From Proteocatella sphenisci DSM 23131 (GTDB taxonomy: Bacteria > Bacillota > Clostridia > Peptostreptococcales > Filifactoraceae): a stretch of 64,000 nucleotides of DNA. The stretch lies in assembly GCF_000423525.1 (NCBI RefSeq), contig NZ_KE384028.1, positions 78,732 to 142,731 of the forward strand. The letters run 5' to 3'. Made by a program: the position numbers and the translations under genes. Under the pieces are notes generated by a model that made no database searches, was not told the DNA's origin, and worked only from the letters and a program-made list of their open reading frames with translations. The number at the start of each line of letters is the position of its first letter. Positions within the stretch are counted from its first letter, which is position 1. This document shows positions 7,450 through 15,768 of this stretch, in pieces.

Positions 7450-8466
7450 ATGAAAAAATTAATGCATATATTAAAACATGAGCATACACTGGATCAATAT
7501 CAGTCTTCTGATGATCTGGTGTATGTTTTGAATAAATATAATTTTGATGGCTTTGAAATAATATGCTGTGGAGATGAAAACAGCAATAAAATTCCCGAGG
7601 ACAAAATTACGGGATATCACATGAGTTTTTATTCATACTGGATAGATATGTGGAATTACAACCCAAAAAGGCTTATCTTGGAGTACGGGGATTTAGAGAC
7701 CTGCATGGAATTCTATCAAATGGACTACAGCGAATTTGAGTGTGCGGATAATAGGCAAGAATATATAAGACATAAGATGGTAGACAGTTTTAGGAATGAC
7801 TGTGATCATGCGGATCTTCTTGGAGCTTCGTATGTTGTTTTTCATGTCTCTAATGTAAATTCGAAAGAGACTTTTAACTACGAACTTGAGAATGAGAATA
7901 AAGTAATAATTGACGCAGCTGCAGAGATTATAAACCAGATACTTGACGGCCGCAGCTATGATTTTGAGTTTCTGCTGGAGAATCTCTGGTGGAGTGGACT
8001 GGATTTTTTAGATCCAGAAGATACTGTGCATCTTTTTGATTTGGTTAATTATGAAAAGAAAGGATTTATGCTTGATATAGGCCACCTACTTAATTCAAAT
8101 CCTAATCTTGGGGATGAAAAAGAAGCCTTGATTTATATAAATGAGGTTATTGAAAGATATGATGGAAAATTTGACATAAAAAAACATATTCGGGGTATAC
8201 ACCTGCATCAGTCTCTAACGGGAAAGTATGTGCTTGATTTTTTAAAAAATTTTCCGGACGAAATATATGGAATGAGTTATTATGAAAAGTTTGCAAAGTT
8301 ATATGATCATGTGCTTCAAATAGATACACATTCACCTATGGTTTTTGATGGTACTAGGGATTTTATTAATATGATAGATCCAGAGTATCTTGTTTACGAG
8401 ATAACAGAAAGTAACAGAAGCCAGCTGATGCAGCTGCTTGATCTTCAAGATTCGATCTTTGTATAA
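7450..8466 (+). CDS. Xylose-isomerase-like TIM-barrel protein
   Basis: 338-residue protein of the sugar phosphate isomerase/epimerase (AP endonuclease 2-like) barrel family. Candidate metal and catalytic residues occur at strand ends in family order: H57, H132, E177, D209 and H212 (LDIGH), H251/H253, D292 and H294 (IDTHS), and E317/E320. The N-terminus begins directly with a strand, and the ribosome site AAGGA precedes the ATG. No known subfamily is recognised, so the substrate (sugar, inositol or another metabolite) is open. It is downstream of the GNAT gene and ends in a strong bidirectional terminator. Confidence 0.7.
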   Translation: MKKLMHILKHEHTLDQYQSSDDLVYVLNKYNFDGFEIICCGDENSNKIPEDKITGYHMSFYSYWIDMWNYNPKRLILEYGDLETCMEFYQMDYSEFECADNRQEYIRHKMVDSFRNDCDHADLLGASYVVFHVSNVNSKETFNYELENENKVIIDAAAEIINQILDGRSYDFEFLLENLWWSGLDFLDPEDTVHLFDLVNYEKKGFMLDIGHLLNSNPNLGDEKEALIYINEVIERYDGKFDIKKHIRGIHLHQSLTGKYVLDFLKNFPDEIYGMSYYEKFAKLYDHVLQIDTHSPMVFDGTRDFINMIDPEYLVYEITESNRSQLMQLLDLQDSIFV

Positions 8467-8515
8467 AAAAGTCTATCTTAAATACAATAAACCGTATTTA
8501 AGATAGACTTTTATA
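8467..8515. terminator. Bidirectional terminator between convergent genes
   Basis: A 19-bp perfect stem (8467-8485 with 8494-8512) with an 8-base loop, A-rich on the left and T-rich on the right, so it can stop transcription from both the TIM-barrel gene and the CAP-domain gene. Confidence 0.85.
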
Positions 8516-8529
8516 AATGTGTTCATATT

Positions 8530-9378
8530 TTATTTAGTAAACATCTGAGTTATATAGAATTTGTATTGAGATGAGGAATTGTTTACATATCCATTACCCA
8601 TAGTGCCGTGTTTTCCAAGCATGTTGTCTCTGTGTGGCTTGGAGTTTACCCAGTCGTTGAATGCTTCGACGCCGATCATTCTTCCGGCTGAAAGGTTTTC
8701 TCCAGAGAAAGAACCATAAGTATTTGTTTTACTTGCAACTTTTCGGTATCTGTCAACTGGTGAAGATCCCTTAGGGCTTATGTGAGAAAAATAGTTATTA
8801 TTTGCCATGTCAGAACTATGTTTTTTTGCTGCGATTGATGTAAGGTAGTTATACTTCAGGATATTTAGACCGCTGTTTGCCCTGAATGCATTGGTTGCAT
8901 CAAAGGCTTCAAGCTCCTGAGCTTTGCAGAAGGCCGGGGAATAACTGGACATATTTTTTTCTTTAGAAGTAGTAACCAAAATAGCATGCACCTTGTTTCC
9001 GTTGTTTGAGTCAGAATAGATTCGCACGTTAGGGTTAGACGATTTTTTGCCTATGTCTCCATAAGATGCTATGTCAGATTTGAAACCCTTAGCGCTTGTG
9101 TATATTCCCTTTACGACGCCGTTACTTATTCCTACCATGACAAAGCGATTGTAGTTTGAGCTGTATACATGCCAGTCAAAGTCAAAAGGGCTTGGATCAA
9201 TTCTTTTTGGATTTCCAAGTTTTGCAATGACTTGTTGTGTACTGTCTCCAATAGATATATTTGTTTCGCCGATAGATAGGGTGAAATCTTTTACAGAATC
9301 ATCTGCAAAAGCTGTATTTAATGGAAAAAGTAGCAATGCCATAATAATCTGAGTGATTATAAGTGATTTTAATTTCAT
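8530..9378 (-). CDS. Secreted CAP/SCP-domain protein
   Basis: Exported 282-residue protein. It has a signal peptide (1-25, cleavage after AFA), then an N-terminal CAP-associated region (about 30-140) as in Bacillus YlbC-type proteins, then a CAP/SCP domain (155-280). The four cavity residues of the CAP fold are all present: the His of KKHSSDMA, the Glu of GENLSAG, the Glu of VEAFNDW and the His of PHRDNM. Such proteins in Firmicutes are often linked to spores or the cell envelope, but no activity can be assigned. Transcribed alone, with a leader of roughly 110 bases containing two small hairpins. Confidence 0.85.
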   Translation of the reverse strand: MKLKSLIITQIIMALLLFPLNTAFADDSVKDFTLSIGETNISIGDSTQQVIAKLGNPKRIDPSPFDFDWHVYSSNYNRFVMVGISNGVVKGIYTSAKGFKSDIASYGDIGKKSSNPNVRIYSDSNNGNKVHAILVTTSKEKNMSSYSPAFCKAQELEAFDATNAFRANSGLNILKYNYLTSIAAKKHSSDMANNNYFSHISPKGSSPVDRYRKVASKTNTYGSFSGENLSAGRMIGVEAFNDWVNSKPHRDNMLGKHGTMGNGYVNNSSSQYKFYITQMFTK

Positions 9379-9431
9379 GATTTAAATCCTTCCTTGCCTT
9401 TACATTGTTAAGATTGCTTTACTTCAAATTC

Positions 9432-9471
9432 GCAGTGAACTACTGCTGTAATCTCTTTTTCTATGGAAGAG
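9432..9471 (-). other. Two small hairpins in the leader of the CAP gene
   Basis: On the minus strand a CTCTT/AAGAG hairpin (9453-9457 with 9467-9471) is followed by GCAGT/ACTGC (9432-9436 with 9442-9446), between a possible TATAAT and the CAP start codon. I recognise no known riboswitch. They could be an RNA regulatory element or chance. Confidence 0.25.
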
Positions 9472-9557
9472 GTGTCGTTCATTCCCTCATTATAGATATA
9501 AAAGTTTGACATATGTACTTTAACATATTTTTACCCATGAAACAAGGGTCTAACGCA

Positions 9558-9824
9558 TTAATCCTTAATTAGTGGTTCAAGGCAGTACCAACATTCTACT
9601 CTCTGATCCATTCTGGAATAAATCACTGGAAACTGTTCGCCACACGCTGGACATTTCCAGTATTTAAAACTAAGATGAAGATATATAAGAAAGAACATTA
9701 CTCCTGTAACTGCGCACAAGATCATTACCAGTTCGAGTTTAAAAGTCGCTATAGAAAGCGATATAAGCGCCATACTCGCATAAAGGCATTTTATAGCCTG
9801 TTTTCTTTTTTCTATTATATTCAT
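9558..9824 (-). CDS. Small membrane protein with zinc-ribbon tail
   Basis: 88-residue protein of unknown function. Two hydrophobic segments (about 13-28 and 31-50) are followed by a C-terminal CPAC...CWYC zinc-ribbon-like module (57-81). The start ATG follows AAAGGAG at a normal distance, which supports translation. It is divergent from the DUF1538/P-II pair and lies alone between two leaders. No family name can be given from the sequence. Confidence 0.65.
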   Translation of the reverse strand: MNIIEKRKQAIKCLYASMALISLSIATFKLELVMILCAVTGVMFFLIYLHLSFKYWKCPACGEQFPVIYSRMDQRVECWYCLEPLIKD

Positions 9825-9904
9825 GGTTTATCTCCTTTGTACCATTATACCATTTGAAAAAGTCGGAATATATAGTAAAATGTATATTAGGTGATATTTA
9901 TTAT

Positions 9905-9920
9905 CAAAATCATGATTTTG
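9905..9920. promoter_or_regulatory. 16-bp perfect palindrome CAAAATCATGATTTTG
   Basis: A fully symmetrical 16-mer in the gap between the zinc-ribbon gene and the DUF1538 gene, about 40 bases before the latter's start. It fits an operator for a dimeric regulator; no factor can be named. Confidence 0.4.
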
Positions 9921-9958
9921 TACGCAATCATTTTTATCAGAAAGGATAAGGACTCGAT

Positions 9959-11452
9959 TTGAATATACTTAGCGAAAAACTGAGGGAAGTATTTTTCTCT
10001 GTGCTTCCTGTTACTTTCATAGTTATCTTGCTCAAATTTACGCTCATACCGCTGGACGGTATCCAGATAGTAAAGTTTCTTGCAGGGACTGTTTTTGTTG
10101 TATTTGGGCTGACACTTTTTCTTACTGGGGTGGACCTTGGAATAACTCCCCTTGGAGAACATCTGGGTCCGGCCATAACTAAAAGAAACAAGCTCTGGAT
10201 TGTTATTTTTGCCGGATTTGTACTTGGATTTTTTATATCTTTTGCAGAACCAGGCCTGCTTATTTTGTCCAGTCAGATAGACACCATAACAAGCGGGGCG
10301 GTTTCCAGCCTTAAGATACTTGTTGTTGTTTCACTTGGAATCGCAGTAATGATGGTACTTGGATTTTTGAGAATGCTTTTTAACCTTCCTCTTTATATAA
10401 TATTAAACATATGTTACTTTATAATACTTCTACTTGGAATAAAGACTTCTCCTGAGTTTCTTGGAATTGCATTTGATGCATCGGGGTCCACGACGGGAGT
10501 ACTGGCGGTGCCTTTTATACTTGCACTTTCTCTTGGTATAACTTCCCGGAAAAAAGATAGCAAATCTTCAGAAAAGGACAGTTTTGGATTGGTTTCTATA
10601 GTTTCGGTAGGGGCGGTTATGTCAGTAATGCTGATTAACGTATTTGGTTCAAATCACAATTTCACTGGTGAGCTTAAGGCTGGTGCTGCATCTAACATGC
10701 CTGTTATAGAAACTTTTGCAAAGATGGCGCCCGATGCCTTTAAAGACAGCATAGTCGCATTCTTTCCTCTGGTTGTTATATTTATTGTAATGAACGTATT
10801 CGCATTTTCTCTGAGTTCAAGAGAAAGAAGAAAAATGTCATTTGGTTTCATATATGGTTTTATTGGATTGTTTCTTTTCTTCATAGGTGTCAATGCTGGT
10901 TTTATGGAGATTGGAACTGTTTCAGGAAGTTACCTTGCAACCATGGACAATGGATTTTTTCTGGTCGCAACGGGTTTTGTTTTAGGAGTAGTGACTATAC
11001 TTGCCGAACCTGCTGTACACGTGCTTACCCATCAAATAGAGACGGTAACCGCTGGATATGTAAGAAAAAAATCAGTGCTTTTTGCTCTTTCATCTGGGGT
11101 AGGACTTGCAGTTGCTCTTTCCATGATAAGAATACTCGTGCCTCAGATTCAGCTTTGGCATTATCTTTTACCTGGTTACGCACTTGCACTGGCCCTTACT
11201 TTTATTGTACCAAAGTTGTTTGTCGGTATAGCATTTGATGCGGGAGGAGTAGCTACAGGCCCTATAACGGCTACTTTTATACTGGCATTTACCCATGGAG
11301 CTGCAAATGCAAGGGTGGGTGCGGATCTTCTTGTGGATGGGTTTGGGATGATAGCAATGGTAGCTCTCATGCCTATAATTACTCTTCAAATCCTGGGTCT
11401 GGTTTTTAAGATGAAGACTAAGAAAAATAAAAAGAAAAAGGATGTGTCATGA
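9959..11452 (+). CDS. DUF1538 family membrane transporter-like protein
   Basis: 497-residue polytopic membrane protein with about 12 helices and clear internal duplication. Each half contains AEP-x5-(S/T)xQI(D/E)T(I/V)T(S/A)G (near 97 and 345) and (L/V)GIAFDA(S/G)G...TG (near 170 and 422). This is the DUF1538 (PF07556) pattern. The start is TTG at 9959, six bases after AAGGA. It overlaps or abuts a tandem P-II-like gene, and P-II proteins typically gate transporters, so transport of an ion or small solute is likely. The substrate is unknown. The AEP and DAGG motifs resemble the re-entrant signatures of symmetric transporters, which is inference. Confidence 0.85.
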   Translation: MNILSEKLREVFFSVLPVTFIVILLKFTLIPLDGIQIVKFLAGTVFVVFGLTLFLTGVDLGITPLGEHLGPAITKRNKLWIVIFAGFVLGFFISFAEPGLLILSSQIDTITSGAVSSLKILVVVSLGIAVMMVLGFLRMLFNLPLYIILNICYFIILLLGIKTSPEFLGIAFDASGSTTGVLAVPFILALSLGITSRKKDSKSSEKDSFGLVSIVSVGAVMSVMLINVFGSNHNFTGELKAGAASNMPVIETFAKMAPDAFKDSIVAFFPLVVIFIVMNVFAFSLSSRERRKMSFGFIYGFIGLFLFFIGVNAGFMEIGTVSGSYLATMDNGFFLVATGFVLGVVTILAEPAVHVLTHQIETVTAGYVRKKSVLFALSSGVGLAVALSMIRILVPQIQLWHYLLPGYALALALTFIVPKLFVGIAFDAGGVATGPITATFILAFTHGAANARVGADLLVDGFGMIAMVALMPIITLQILGLVFKMKTKKNKKKKDVS

Positions 11453-11453
11453 T

Positions 11454-12116
11454 ATGGAGCTAAATAGATTTGATTTTGATATGAATGTTGTGATAGTCAA
11501 ATGTGGCATGGGAAGCAAGGTGCTCTCTATAGCGAGGAGTAGCGGCATTTGCGGAGGGACTATAATCATAGGTAGAGGGACTGTAAAAAATGCTTTTCTT
11601 AAGTTTTTTGAACTTGATCAGAGCCGGAAGGAAATAGTTATGGTTATTTCCAACCGTAAATCTGGATGTTCTTTTTTGGAAAAAATATATAAAGAATTAA
11701 AACTTGATAAACAGGGGAATGGAATTGCCTTTTCAATTCCTGTAATTAATGTAATAGGGACCAAACATTGTATGGGAGATGAAGAACAGGATTGCAAAGG
11801 AGATAATAAAATGTTTTTATATAATTCGATTTTCGTAATAGTTGAAAGAGGAAACGCACAGACTGTGGTTGATGTGGCAAATGATGCCGGAGCAAGAGGT
11901 GCGACTATAATAAATGCAAGAGGTGCCGGGGTACATGAGACACAAAAAATATTTGCCATTGAAATAGAACCAGAAAAAGAGATAGTGCTTCTTCTAGTGG
12001 ACAGCGCAAAAACAGAAAAAGTATGCGAGCATATTTCTAACCAGTTGGAATTAGAAGAACCAGGTAAAGGAATAATGTTTGTACAAGGAGTAAATAAGGT
12101 ATATGGACTTTACTAA
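11454..12116 (+). CDS. Tandem P-II-like regulatory protein
   Basis: 220-residue cytoplasmic protein with two GlnB-like (P-II fold) domains, about 8-105 and 122-220. Each contains a strand-loop of the form (C/R)G(G/A)TII-x-(G/A)RG and then a strand ending in (R/K)E-I-V-x-(L/V)-(V/L), as in P-II proteins. I start at ATG 11454; an ATG at 11442 overlapping the upstream gene is an alternative. Coupling to the DUF1538 gene implies it senses a nucleotide or metabolite and gates that membrane protein. A Cys-containing linker (about 108-118) joins the domains. No conserved T-loop uridylylation tyrosine can be asserted. Confidence 0.8.
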   Translation: MELNRFDFDMNVVIVKCGMGSKVLSIARSSGICGGTIIIGRGTVKNAFLKFFELDQSRKEIVMVISNRKSGCSFLEKIYKELKLDKQGNGIAFSIPVINVIGTKHCMGDEEQDCKGDNKMFLYNSIFVIVERGNAQTVVDVANDAGARGATIINARGAGVHETQKIFAIEIEPEKEIVLLLVDSAKTEKVCEHISNQLELEEPGKGIMFVQGVNKVYGLY

Positions 12117-12183
12117 ACTGATATAGTTTTGTTTCTTTGGGTATACTAAAAGCATAACAAAACATACAAAAGGGGATAAAATT

Positions 12184-12690
12184 ATGAAAAGAATAAGACT
12201 TGTTCTGGGAGACATAAGCAGACAAAATACGGATGCCATAGTAAATTCTGCCCACGAATCACTTGCGCCTGGAGGAGGAGTGTCTGGGGCGATTCACGCG
12301 GCTGCAGGACGCGAACTTGCAAAAGAGTGCCAGGAATTTGAGGGACTAAGTGCAGGGGAGGCTGTAATGACAAAGGGTTATAATCTTCTTGCAAGGCATG
12401 TTATACACACGGTAGCCCCAAGATGGTACGAAGGAGCTGCTGACAGAGAACAAAAACTTGGCAGTTGCTACATCAATAGCCTCAAGCTTGCTGATGAATA
12501 TGGTATTGAGACGATATCATTTCCATCAATTGGTACTGGTATATTCAAAACTCCTGTGGAAACGGGTGCAAGAATAGCAGTAAGCGCTGTAAAAGATTTT
12601 CTTAAAGACAACGATTCTATAGATTATGTAGTTTTTGTGCTGTATTCCGATAAAGTTATGAAAATATATCAGGAGCTGATTTATCAGTAG
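12184..12690 (+). CDS. Macro-domain ADP-ribose-binding protein
   Basis: 168-residue single macro domain, probably removing ADP-ribose or O-acetyl groups from ADP-ribose adducts. Diagnostic segments are GDIS...TDAIVNSAH near 9-24, the GGGVSGAIH loop near 31-39, HVIHTVAP near 72-79, and the FPSIGTGIFKTP loop near 112-123. The order and spacing match MacroD-type hydrolases. The ribosome site is AAGGGGAT. It is the first gene of a same-strand run with MazG-like, DUF6933, GNAT and glutamate-synthase-like genes with gaps of 8-50 bp, so an NAD or nucleotide maintenance role is plausible. Confidence 0.9.
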   Translation: MKRIRLVLGDISRQNTDAIVNSAHESLAPGGGVSGAIHAAAGRELAKECQEFEGLSAGEAVMTKGYNLLARHVIHTVAPRWYEGAADREQKLGSCYINSLKLADEYGIETISFPSIGTGIFKTPVETGARIAVSAVKDFLKDNDSIDYVVFVLYSDKVMKIYQELIYQ

Positions 12691-12701
12691 AGGAGAACAT
12701 G

Positions 12702-13022
12702 ATGAACAAGATAACCTATAACAGGCTTGTAAGAAACAAAATTCCACATATAATTGAAGCTGATGACAAAGAAGTAGTATATGAGGTGCTGTCAACTGAT
12801 GATTATATGACTATGCTTGATGAAAAGCTGATCGAAGAGATGATGGAATATCAGGACAGCAAGGATTCAGAAAAGCTTGCAGATATATTAGAGGTTGTAT
12901 ACACCATTGCAAGGCTTAAGGGAGTGTCTTCATCAGAACTTGAAGATATGCGTAAGCAAAAAGCAGAGCAAAAAGGAGATTTTTCAGAAAAAATATTTTT
13001 GAAAGAAGTCATAATAAAATAG
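12702..13022 (+). CDS. MazG-like nucleotide pyrophosphohydrolase
   Basis: 106-residue all-alpha NTP pyrophosphohydrolase of the phosphoribosyl-ATP pyrophosphohydrolase-like group (COG4997). The NRLVRNKIP opening and the metal-binding pattern EEMMEYQD...EKLADILEVV (E-x2-E...E-x2-D type, about 45-66) are visible. It would hydrolyse non-canonical or phosphoribosylated nucleotides. Two adjacent ATGs are available; the second (12702) is better spaced from GAGGAG. It lies 11 bp behind the macro-domain gene, consistent with a nucleotide house-cleaning operon. Confidence 0.85.
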   Translation: MNKITYNRLVRNKIPHIIEADDKEVVYEVLSTDDYMTMLDEKLIEEMMEYQDSKDSEKLADILEVVYTIARLKGVSSSELEDMRKQKAEQKGDFSEKIFLKEVIIK

Positions 13023-13070
13023 ATATAAAATCACATTTCAAAAATGTATTTCATGAGGGGGTGTAAATAC

Positions 13071-13574
13071 ATGCAAATATGTTGCACAAAAAAGCTCACC
13101 AATGTATCTGGGGTAGAAGTAGATGATACTTACAGTGAAAAAAACAAATTTTTTATATGGAGTGCAAACATAACCTGTGTAAGATGCAGGAAAATGCTTG
13201 TAGCAGTAAACGATTGTACAGATTTTTGTTTTGTGAAATATGGAATAGAAATTGAGGATTTTAAAAATCTTGAAAATTATCTAAGGTCAGGAATAAGAAA
13301 AGCATTTTTAGACGAACTTATTGAAGCAAAAGTTATAGATGATTATCTTGATAATGCCGGTAAAATAGTTTTTTCATGCACAAAGGGACCGTCTCATGTG
13401 TCAAAACTCAATATGGCAGTAATGAGGGCTGAGTCATACTGCAGATGTTTTGATGCCAGCCAGATATATCAATTAGAGGCAACAAGGATGACCAACGGAC
13501 ATGTAGATTATTATTATGGTGAAGGGAAAAAGCCATACGAAAACCTTAGAAGGCAGATAAGGCTTATGAAATAA
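13071..13574 (+). CDS. DUF6933-like protein
   Basis: 167-residue cytoplasmic protein of unknown function. I start at ATG 13071, placed correctly after GAGGGGGTG; an upstream ATG (13044) has no ribosome site. It has the DUF6933 pattern: a CTKKL opening, a Trp-Ser-Ala-Asn segment with a following Arg-Lys strand (WSANITCVRCRK), VNDCTDFCFVKYG, and an (ED)FKNL helix. Such proteins are widespread in Firmicutes with no assigned biochemistry. It is third in the macro-domain operon. Confidence 0.7.
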   Translation: MQICCTKKLTNVSGVEVDDTYSEKNKFFIWSANITCVRCRKMLVAVNDCTDFCFVKYGIEIEDFKNLENYLRSGIRKAFLDELIEAKVIDDYLDNAGKIVFSCTKGPSHVSKLNMAVMRAESYCRCFDASQIYQLEATRMTNGHVDYYYGEGKKPYENLRRQIRLMK

Positions 13575-13586
13575 AGGAGCTGCAAT

Positions 13587-14090
13587 ATGAAGATAGGAGA
13601 CACAAAAAGGCTGTATATAGTGGAAGCGAAAGAATCAGACATAGATATGATAATGGAGATAGAAAATCATAAAGACAACAGGGATTTCATATGGCAGGGG
13701 ACAGTCGAACAGCATATAAATGAGATAAATAGCGATGACAGTATGCTTCTTAAATTTGAAGCAAAAAAAGATAAACATTGCATCGGATATTGTCTTGTAG
13801 CCTTGGACAGGAAGTCTGAAAGATTTGAACTAAGACGAATAGCCATAACTGAAAAAGGAAAAGGTTATGGAAGAGAAGCAATCAGCGCTTTGATAAAATA
13901 TGCATTTAAAGAGCTGGGAATGAATAAATTTTGGCTCGATGTTTATCCGGACAACAAAGTTGGAATTGTATTATATGAAAGCCTTGGCCTTAAAAAAGAA
14001 GGAGTACTTAGACAAAATTATAAATCAGACAGAGGTTATCTTGATCAGATTGTATATTCCATGCTCAGGTCAGAGTATAAGGAATTTTAA
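13587..14090 (+). CDS. GNAT-family N-acetyltransferase (RimJ/RimL-like)
   Basis: 167-residue acetyltransferase. The core shows strand ELRRIAI, the acetyl-CoA loop EKGKGYGREA (R/Q-x2-G-x-G type), strand FWLDVYPDN and the closing segment LYESLGLKKEGVLRQNY, typical of the RimJ/RimL and spermidine-acetyltransferase branch. The ribosome site AAAGGAG precedes the ATG. It is fourth in the run that begins with the macro-domain gene, 12 bp after DUF6933. The acceptor is unknown; protein N-termini or small amines are the usual ones for this branch. Confidence 0.85.
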   Translation: MKIGDTKRLYIVEAKESDIDMIMEIENHKDNRDFIWQGTVEQHINEINSDDSMLLKFEAKKDKHCIGYCLVALDRKSERFELRRIAITEKGKGYGREAISALIKYAFKELGMNKFWLDVYPDNKVGIVLYESLGLKKEGVLRQNYKSDRGYLDQIVYSMLRSEYKEF

Positions 14091-14110
14091 ATAAGAAAGG
14101 CAGGTTTATA

Positions 14111-15667
14111 ATGTCTTACAGTCCAAATTTAGGAAGCAGTATAACTAACACAAAGATGAGGACTCCGAATAATATTTCGGATTTTTCGGGGATGTGCGCG
14201 GTATGTTCGATGAACTGTACAGGAAGCTGTGAAATAGGGCTTTCTGCACTCAGGGGTTCGGAGGCTATATATCCATATGAACTCAACAACAACCAGTTTG
14301 CATCCGAAAAAACTTATCCTCTGGATTTTTCACACTTCAGCATCAATGGCAGAGTTTTTGGAGCAAAGGGATGCCCGGAGAATTCATATTCGGTGACTTT
14401 TCCAAATGCAGATATAAGCTGCGATTTTGGAGTCAGGGCCAAGATAAAGCTCAAGGCTCCAATAATACTTCCGGCAATGGCAAAGCTCAACTGGAAGGAC
14501 TATTTTGCAGGGGCTGCACTTGCGGGTGTGCTTGTAGTGATTGGTGAAGATGTAGCTGGAAAAGACAAAAACCTCGTACTTGAAAATGGCAGAGTGGTTT
14601 CATCGCCTCTTATAGAGGAGATGCTAGGCGCATTTCGTGATTATGACAGAGGATTTGGCGATATAATTCTTCAGGCAAACTATGACGACGAAAATTTAGG
14701 CGTGCTTGATTATGGTATTACAAAGCTTGGCGTTAAGTCTGTAGAGCTAAAATTCGGACAAGCAGCCAAGGGGATTCAGGGAATGGGAAGAGTAAAGACT
14801 ATAGAAGAAGCTCTTGCACTTCAGGAAAAAGGCTACATAGTTCATCCGGATCCTTCGGATCCTGTGGTAGCCAGTGACTATATAGATGGTAAAGGACCAG
14901 TATTTGAAAAGATAGGAAAACTTCCTGTATGGAATGAAGAGATTCTCTCTAGCCGAATTGCGCAGTTAAGAAAGCTTGGAGCAGAAAGAATCTGTTTTAA
15001 AACAGGGCCTTTTGCTACGGAAGATATTATTAGGATACTAAAGATAGCTTCTGTAAATGACATTGACCTTGTGACAATAGATACCGCCGGAGGGGGATCT
15101 GGAAACAGTCCTGTGAAAATGATGAACGAGTGGGGAATACCCGCGGTTTATCAGGAGAGCATAGTTTATAATATACTCAAAAAAATGGAAAGCCGTAATT
15201 ACAGAATTCCTGCAGTAGCTATTGCAGGAGGCTTTGCTATGGAAGATCATGTGCTTAAGAGTCTTGCTCTTGGAGCTCCTTATGTCAAGCTTATAGGTAT
15301 AGGCCGCGCTGCTATGGCAGCTGCACTTTCGGGTAAAAAAGTGGGTGAGCTTATTGAAGAGGGAAATGTTCCTAAGGAATATCAGAGATTTGGGAATACA
15401 AAAGAAGCGATATTTGGAGAATTGCCACAACTGAGAAAGTTGTATGGCGAAAGAGCCAATCAAATGTCCACTGGGGCTGTAGGTCTTTATTCATATATCA
15501 ACAGAATTTCAGATGGAGTGAAACAGCTTATGGCACTCAACAGAAAGTTTGCTCTTGAGTATATAGACAGATCGGATATAGTCCCTCTTACAGATATTGC
15601 AGCGAGAGTCTCTGGAATAGATGATCCTATGAAATCTGCAGAAAAAGCCATTGACTTATTCATATAA
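14111..15667 (+). CDS. FMN-binding glutamate-synthase-like oxidoreductase
   Basis: 518-residue protein matching the central and FMN-binding domains of the glutamate synthase large subunit, without the glutamine amidotransferase or GXGXG domains. The FMN barrel region (about 100-420) includes KFGQAAKGIQG, DTAGGGSGNSPV and AIAGGFAMEDHVLKSLALGA. An N-terminal cysteine cluster (C28, C31, C35, C39; C-x2-C-x3-C-x3-C) may hold an iron-sulfur centre. Stand-alone GltB-like proteins of this type occur in many anaerobes, and their substrate is often uncertain. It is 20 bp behind the GNAT gene and ends in a strong terminator, so it closes the operon. Confidence 0.82.
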   Translation: MSYSPNLGSSITNTKMRTPNNISDFSGMCAVCSMNCTGSCEIGLSALRGSEAIYPYELNNNQFASEKTYPLDFSHFSINGRVFGAKGCPENSYSVTFPNADISCDFGVRAKIKLKAPIILPAMAKLNWKDYFAGAALAGVLVVIGEDVAGKDKNLVLENGRVVSSPLIEEMLGAFRDYDRGFGDIILQANYDDENLGVLDYGITKLGVKSVELKFGQAAKGIQGMGRVKTIEEALALQEKGYIVHPDPSDPVVASDYIDGKGPVFEKIGKLPVWNEEILSSRIAQLRKLGAERICFKTGPFATEDIIRILKIASVNDIDLVTIDTAGGGSGNSPVKMMNEWGIPAVYQESIVYNILKKMESRNYRIPAVAIAGGFAMEDHVLKSLALGAPYVKLIGIGRAAMAAALSGKKVGELIEEGNVPKEYQRFGNTKEAIFGELPQLRKLYGERANQMSTGAVGLYSYINRISDGVKQLMALNRKFALEYIDRSDIVPLTDIAARVSGIDDPMKSAEKAIDLFI

Positions 15668-15681
15668 AATATGGTATTTTT

Positions 15682-15712
15682 AAATCGGTTAGTCAAAACT
15701 AACCGATTTTTT
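15682..15712 (+). terminator. Rho-independent terminator after the GltB-like gene
   Basis: A 12-bp perfect stem (15682-15693 with 15698-15709), CAAA loop, and a T run. It ends the macro-to-GltB-like run. Confidence 0.9.
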
Positions 15713-15713
15713 A

Positions 15714-15742
15714 ATGACATTTTCTAATTATTGTATTAAAAT
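15714..15742 (+). promoter_or_regulatory. Promoter of the zinc-type ABC operon
   Basis: ATGACA and TAAAAT separated by 17 bases, directly behind the terminator and 27 bases before the solute-binding gene. No obvious Fur/Zur dyad overlaps it. Confidence 0.5.
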
Positions 15743-15768
15743 AGAGAGAGAAGTGGAGGATTGATTTT

